Position numbers and translations under genes: made by a program. A DNA stretch of 21,292 bases from positions 1-21,292 of the IMG/VR virus record IMGVR_UViG_3300032304_001213. One strand, written 5' to 3'. The DNA is from a virus. The notes under the pieces were generated by a model. The model made no database searches. It saw only the letters and a list, made by a program, of their open reading frames with translations, and was not told the origin of the DNA. Of this stretch, positions 18,609 through 21,292 are shown in pieces. Numbering within the stretch: the stretch's first letter is position 1; every line of letters starts with the position of its first letter.

Positions 18609-19271
18609 ATGTCCACAACATTTAAACCCTTTGGTCTGAAGCCTGTGTATCACCCAAGTGGCCTTGATCGTGCAGTTCCATTCGTTGGAACAAACACTTT
18701 CGTCACGGGTACTACATTTACAGCTCCATACAGCTTGAATTCTGGTGAAACATTTTTCCAGTATCAGCCAGTGAGCTTGACCGCTTCAGGTCAATTAACC
18801 ATTGCAAACCAAACTGCCGCTTCTGGCACAGTATACGGCGTATTTGACGGTGTAGAATTTACAACCGCTGAAGGTCGTCGTACATTAGGTAAGTCAATTT
18901 CCAAAGCCTCTTTGGACGCTGCTACCCAAATCGTATTCTGGATCTTCGCAGACCCAGCATTAGTTTACGAAGCTCAAGTAAACGGTTCAGCATCAACAGC
19001 CTCTATTGGCCGTCAGTACAACTTTGATACAACCACAGGTTCACGGACCATTGACGGTTATACCATCGGTACAGGTGGTGCTGGCTTCTCCACAACAGCA
19101 TTGTTGGCAACTCCTGTTGCTACCACTGTTCAAGGACAAGTTCGCGTAGTAGGTTTAGGCCGTGAAGTAGCATACCCAACAGGCGAGTTAAACGCTTGGG
19201 GTGATACTTACACGATTGTTCAGGTCCAAATCGCTAACAACACGTTTGTTGCGCCTAAGGTCTCGATTTAA
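18609..19271 (+). CDS. Structural protein, probable head decoration type (220 aa)
   Basis: The ATG at 18609 has AAAGGA upstream. The product begins MSTTFKPFGLKPVYHPSG and is beta-rich, with many Thr, Ser, Gly and Val residues and no charged clusters. That is the composition of capsid decoration or head-fibre proteins. Segments such as YSLNSGETFFQYQPVSLT and TASGTVYGVFDGVEFT alternate strands and turns. It lies immediately before the major capsid gene, and its codon use is similarly rich in preferred codons, implying high expression. Decoration function is inferred from fold-like pattern and position. Confidence 0.78.
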   Translation: MSTTFKPFGLKPVYHPSGLDRAVPFVGTNTFVTGTTFTAPYSLNSGETFFQYQPVSLTASGQLTIANQTAASGTVYGVFDGVEFTTAEGRRTLGKSISKASLDAATQIVFWIFADPALVYEAQVNGSASTASIGRQYNFDTTTGSRTIDGYTIGTGGAGFSTTALLATPVATTVQGQVRVVGLGREVAYPTGELNAWGDTYTIVQVQIANNTFVAPKVSI

Positions 19272-19294
19272 TTAATAACGAAAGGAACTAGCAA

Positions 19295-20212
19295 ATGGCA
19301 ACCCCAATGCGTAGTACAGACTTTCGTGCGGTAGTCGAGCCGATTATCAACGAAGTCTTTGATGGTGTATACGAGCAACGTGCAGACGAATGGAAAGGCT
19401 TTGTTGAGCAGATCCAGGGTATCCCACGTAATTATCACGAAGAAGTAATGCTGTTCGGTATGAACGCAGCTCCTGCAATGCCTGACGGCACTCCAGTTAG
19501 CTACGATCAAGGCGGTACACTGTACATCACCCGATTCATTTATCAAATCTATGGCTTGGCATACGCCTTGACTAAGGTTTTGATGGAAGACGGCGATCAC
19601 ATCCGTATCGGCTCAACCTTCGCTAAGCACCTCGCTCAGTCAATGATTGAAACCAAAGAAACCCTCTGCGCAAACCTCTTGAACTTCGCGTTCACAGCTG
19701 GTTATGTAGGCGGCGACGGCGTAACTTTGATCAACACAGCTCACCCTGTTGCAAACGGTTTGACATACTCGAACCAATTGTCTACAGCCGCTTCTTTGAG
19801 CCAGACATCTGTTGAGCAGATGCTGATTCAGATTCGTAGCGCTATCGACAACAACGGTAAGCGTATTCGCCTCAAGGCAGAGCAGTTAGTTGTTCCACCA
19901 GCACTCGAGTTCCAAGCAGAAGTAATTCTGAAGTCGGTTCTCCGTTCTGGTACAGCGGACAACGATTTGAACCCAATCAAGTCAACAGGTATGTTGCCAA
20001 AAGGCACACACGTTGTTACTCGTTTGAGCTCAAGCAAAGCCTGGTGGGTACAGACTGATGCCGAAAATGGTCTTATGCTCGTAATGCGTCGTCCAATGGA
20101 GAAATCCATGGAAGGCGACTTCGAGACAGACAGCATGCGTTACAAAGCAACCGAGCGCTATGCGACCGGCTGGCATGACGCACGTAACATTTATGGTACA
20201 GCTGGTTTGTAA
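19295..20212 (+). CDS. Major capsid protein, HK97-like fold (305 aa)
   Basis: The gene is last before a strong terminator and has a good ribosome binding site (GAAAGGAAC). The N-terminal helix (STDFRAVVEPIINEVFDGVYEQ) and the following segments (EWKGFVEQIQGIPRNYHEEV) are typical of HK97-fold capsid proteins. So are the E-loop-like region (AMPDGTPVSYDQGGTLYITRFIY), the long spine helix (HIRIGSTFAKHLAQSMIETKE) and the motif FAFTAGYVGGDGVTLINTAHPV. The C-terminal part has LVVPPALEF and RYATGWHDARNIYG. Length is average. There is no N-terminal delta domain, which agrees with a separate scaffold gene. Confidence 0.9.
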   Translation: MATPMRSTDFRAVVEPIINEVFDGVYEQRADEWKGFVEQIQGIPRNYHEEVMLFGMNAAPAMPDGTPVSYDQGGTLYITRFIYQIYGLAYALTKVLMEDGDHIRIGSTFAKHLAQSMIETKETLCANLLNFAFTAGYVGGDGVTLINTAHPVANGLTYSNQLSTAASLSQTSVEQMLIQIRSAIDNNGKRIRLKAEQLVVPPALEFQAEVILKSVLRSGTADNDLNPIKSTGMLPKGTHVVTRLSSSKAWWVQTDAENGLMLVMRRPMEKSMEGDFETDSMRYKATERYATGWHDARNIYGTAGL

Positions 20213-20232
20213 TCCAAGCCACTCGAAGTAAC

Positions 20233-20261
20233 AAAAAAGCCACCCACAAGGTGGCTTTTTT
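20233..20261 (+). terminator. Strong intrinsic terminator after the major capsid gene
   Basis: GCCACC (20239-20244) pairs with GGTGGC (20250-20255) around a 5-nt loop, preceded by six A and followed by six T. The A and T runs can extend the stem, so it may work in both directions. The next gene has its own promoter starting 8 nt later. Confidence 0.92.
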
Positions 20262-20268
20262 GCTTTTA

Positions 20269-20301
20269 GGGCGGTTTTGCCGACTTTCTTGTATTATTAT
20301 A
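20269..20301 (+). promoter_or_regulatory. Phage late promoter after the capsid terminator
   Basis: GGGCGG (20269-20274), 14 nt, TTGTATTATTATA (20289-20301). Unlike the other structural-block copies it is followed by a leader of about 90 nt before the ATG at 20393, with ATAAGGA as ribosome binding site. It lies directly behind the terminator, so it resets transcription for the next genes. Confidence 0.87.
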
Positions 20302-20392
20302 TATAAGGAAGATAAATCCCATTCTGACTGCCGAAACTTCCCGGTAGACGACTCAGAGACAGCTTGGGAACCCACTGAGATAAGGAATCAAC

Positions 20393-20965
20393 ATGTCTAG
20401 CACATTTACAACCCCCATTCGTGTATTTAAGCGTAACAACCCAACAAACAACGGCGTTATTGCCCCAGACAACACAGGCGCCGTACGCCTCAGCCAACAA
20501 CAGTTTATTACCAACCCAATTACAGCCGTAACCGAAGCAGCCACTGTTTTAACCACAGCGGATGTCGGTACAACTACTGCAGTTCCCTTTGTATTGCCAG
20601 CCGGCGCAATTATTGAAGGTTTTGCTTTATACCAAGACGTAGCCGCTGGCGGCCTCGTTGGTGGTGTAATCACTGTAGCTATTGCTCAAACTAACCCAAC
20701 AACTGGCGTGGTAACTACTACTACAATTGGCACCATTACCCCAACAGCAGCCGGTGGCCGTATCGTTGGTGTGTTTACTGCTAGTGCAGCCGTTGCCAAC
20801 ATTATTGAAAACATCGGTACACTCGATGCTACATTGACTTTTTCTGCAGCTGCCGTAACAACATTGACAAGCGGCTCTTTGGCAGGTACATTCTCTGTTG
20901 ACTACACAGCACGTAACGCAGACGGTTCAATTATCGCCTACGGTTCTGGTTATACAAATAACTAA
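20393..20965 (+). CDS. Structural protein, beta-rich (190 aa)
   Basis: The start ATG has AAGGA at correct spacing. The product begins MSSTFTTPIRVFKRNNPTNN and is almost wholly made of Thr, Ala, Val, Gly and Ile (VLTTADVGTTTAVPFVLPAG, GVVTTTTIGTITPTAAGG), alternating strands and loops with few charged residues. That composition and its own strong late promoter indicate an abundant virion protein, such as a decoration, tail or fibre component. No specific family is recognised. Confidence 0.78.
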   Translation: MSSTFTTPIRVFKRNNPTNNGVIAPDNTGAVRLSQQQFITNPITAVTEAATVLTTADVGTTTAVPFVLPAGAIIEGFALYQDVAAGGLVGGVITVAIAQTNPTTGVVTTTTIGTITPTAAGGRIVGVFTASAAVANIIENIGTLDATLTFSAAAVTTLTSGSLAGTFSVDYTARNADGSIIAYGSGYTNN

Positions 20966-20972
20966 TTAAGAC

Positions 20973-20988
20973 GGCGGGGAAACCCGCC
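20973..20988 (+). terminator. GNRA-capped hairpin between structural genes
   Basis: GGCGGG (20973-20978) pairs with CCCGCC (20983-20988) around GAAA. GACGG and CCGTC further out (20970-20974 and 20996-21000) could instead pair to form a larger structure. Only TCTTT follows, so it is a weak terminator at best and may mainly stabilise the upstream message. Confidence 0.5.
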
Positions 20989-21011
20989 TCTTTCACCGTC
21001 TAGGAGAAATC

Positions 21012-21292
21012 ATGGCAGCAAGACCATCAAACACATTTGTAGCACCCCCTCATTCCGTATCCGTTCAAGGCGCATACGAGCCTTTTGCATTGCAAGTCTC
21101 ACGTAACCAAATTGCAGGTCACTCAGCCGTTACAGTCTTTGGATACAATGGTGACCTTGACCAAACAGAAGAATCAATTTGGCCTAATGGCGGAACTGTA
21201 CCACACCCAACAACTGCTTCGGTATTAGACATTGTGTCTACTAGCACAGATGATGATGGTAGCCCAGTAGGAACAGGGGCAAGAACTGTATA
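21012..21292 (+). CDS. Structural protein, cut by the right window edge (93 residues visible)
   Basis: The ATG at 21012 has TAGGAG upstream. The visible part begins MAARPSNTFVAPPHSVSVQG and contains GYNGDLDQTEESIWPNGGTV and SVLDIVSTSTDDDG, followed by GTGARTV. The pattern 'E-E-IW--GG', then 'S-S--D---GTGARTV', is familiar from a widespread family of phage virion proteins of podovirus-like genomes, commonly found just after the capsid gene and annotated only as structural. The C-terminal part lies outside the window. Confidence 0.8.
   Translation, partial: MAARPSNTFVAPPHSVSVQGAYEPFALQVSRNQIAGHSAVTVFGYNGDLDQTEESIWPNGGTVPHPTTASVLDIVSTSTDDDGSPVGTGARTV

Noticed and set aside
1-21292. tRNA genes
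   Set aside because: No segment with a T-arm GGTTCGA-type motif and matching acceptor stem was found by eye.

Overview
The window is part of a tailed double-stranded DNA bacteriophage genome of moderate GC content. The evidence is a complete head-gene row (terminase large subunit, portal, scaffold, HK97-type major capsid protein) next to a separate block of densely packed small early genes and a phage replication protein. No integrase, repressor or tRNA gene is recognisable, so nothing points to lysogeny. A Gram-negative host is plausible from the style of the genes, but the host cannot be named from sequence alone.

Layout. Positions 1-8721 lie almost wholly on the minus strand. Reading in the direction of transcription (from 8721 down), there are about a dozen small proteins of unknown function joined by ATGA or TAATG stop/start overlaps. 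Next come small proteins, a short sigma factor (4226-4798) and three more small genes. An origin-like intergenic region (3173-3469) follows, then a 769-residue P4-alpha-type primase-helicase (861-3170) and several small genes that run off the left edge. One plus-strand HNH endonuclease gene (5398-5889) interrupts this block. The divergent intergenic region 8722-9962 carries no credible gene but is full of promoters, palindromes, inverted and direct repeats and a second copy of the origin-like element. From 9963 everything is on the plus strand: a small unknown protein, an intein-derived protein, terminase, an unknown structural protein, portal, two small proteins, a GroES-like co-chaperonin, scaffold, three structural proteins, major capsid protein and a last structural gene cut by the right edge.

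How it works together. Two minus-strand promoters of sigma-70 type (TTGACA-N17-TATAGT at 8895-8923 and TTGACA-N17-TATAAT at 8023-8051) should drive the early block. That block encodes a sigma factor made only of regions 1.2 to 3 with no region 4, comparable in size to T4 gp55. Five plus-strand sites share GGGCGG-N14-TTGTATTATTATA and sit in front of the late genes and the HNH gene; they are the obvious targets of a phage-modified polymerase. Three of them place the start codon almost at the predicted transcription start, implying leaderless messages. The primase-helicase lies beside a dyad of GGGTNNACA iterons around an A/T tract. The element recurs 6.5 kb away, resembling the two-site ori1/crr arrangement of satellite phage P4.

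The most striking item is a 50-nt minus-strand segment at 8332-8381, between two early genes. It matches every core position of a hammerhead ribozyme in the type II permutation. Other notable items are an intein/LAGLIDADG relative that has lost its splicing and catalytic residues and occupies the usual small-terminase position, and an HNH gene leader with two mutually exclusive hairpins.
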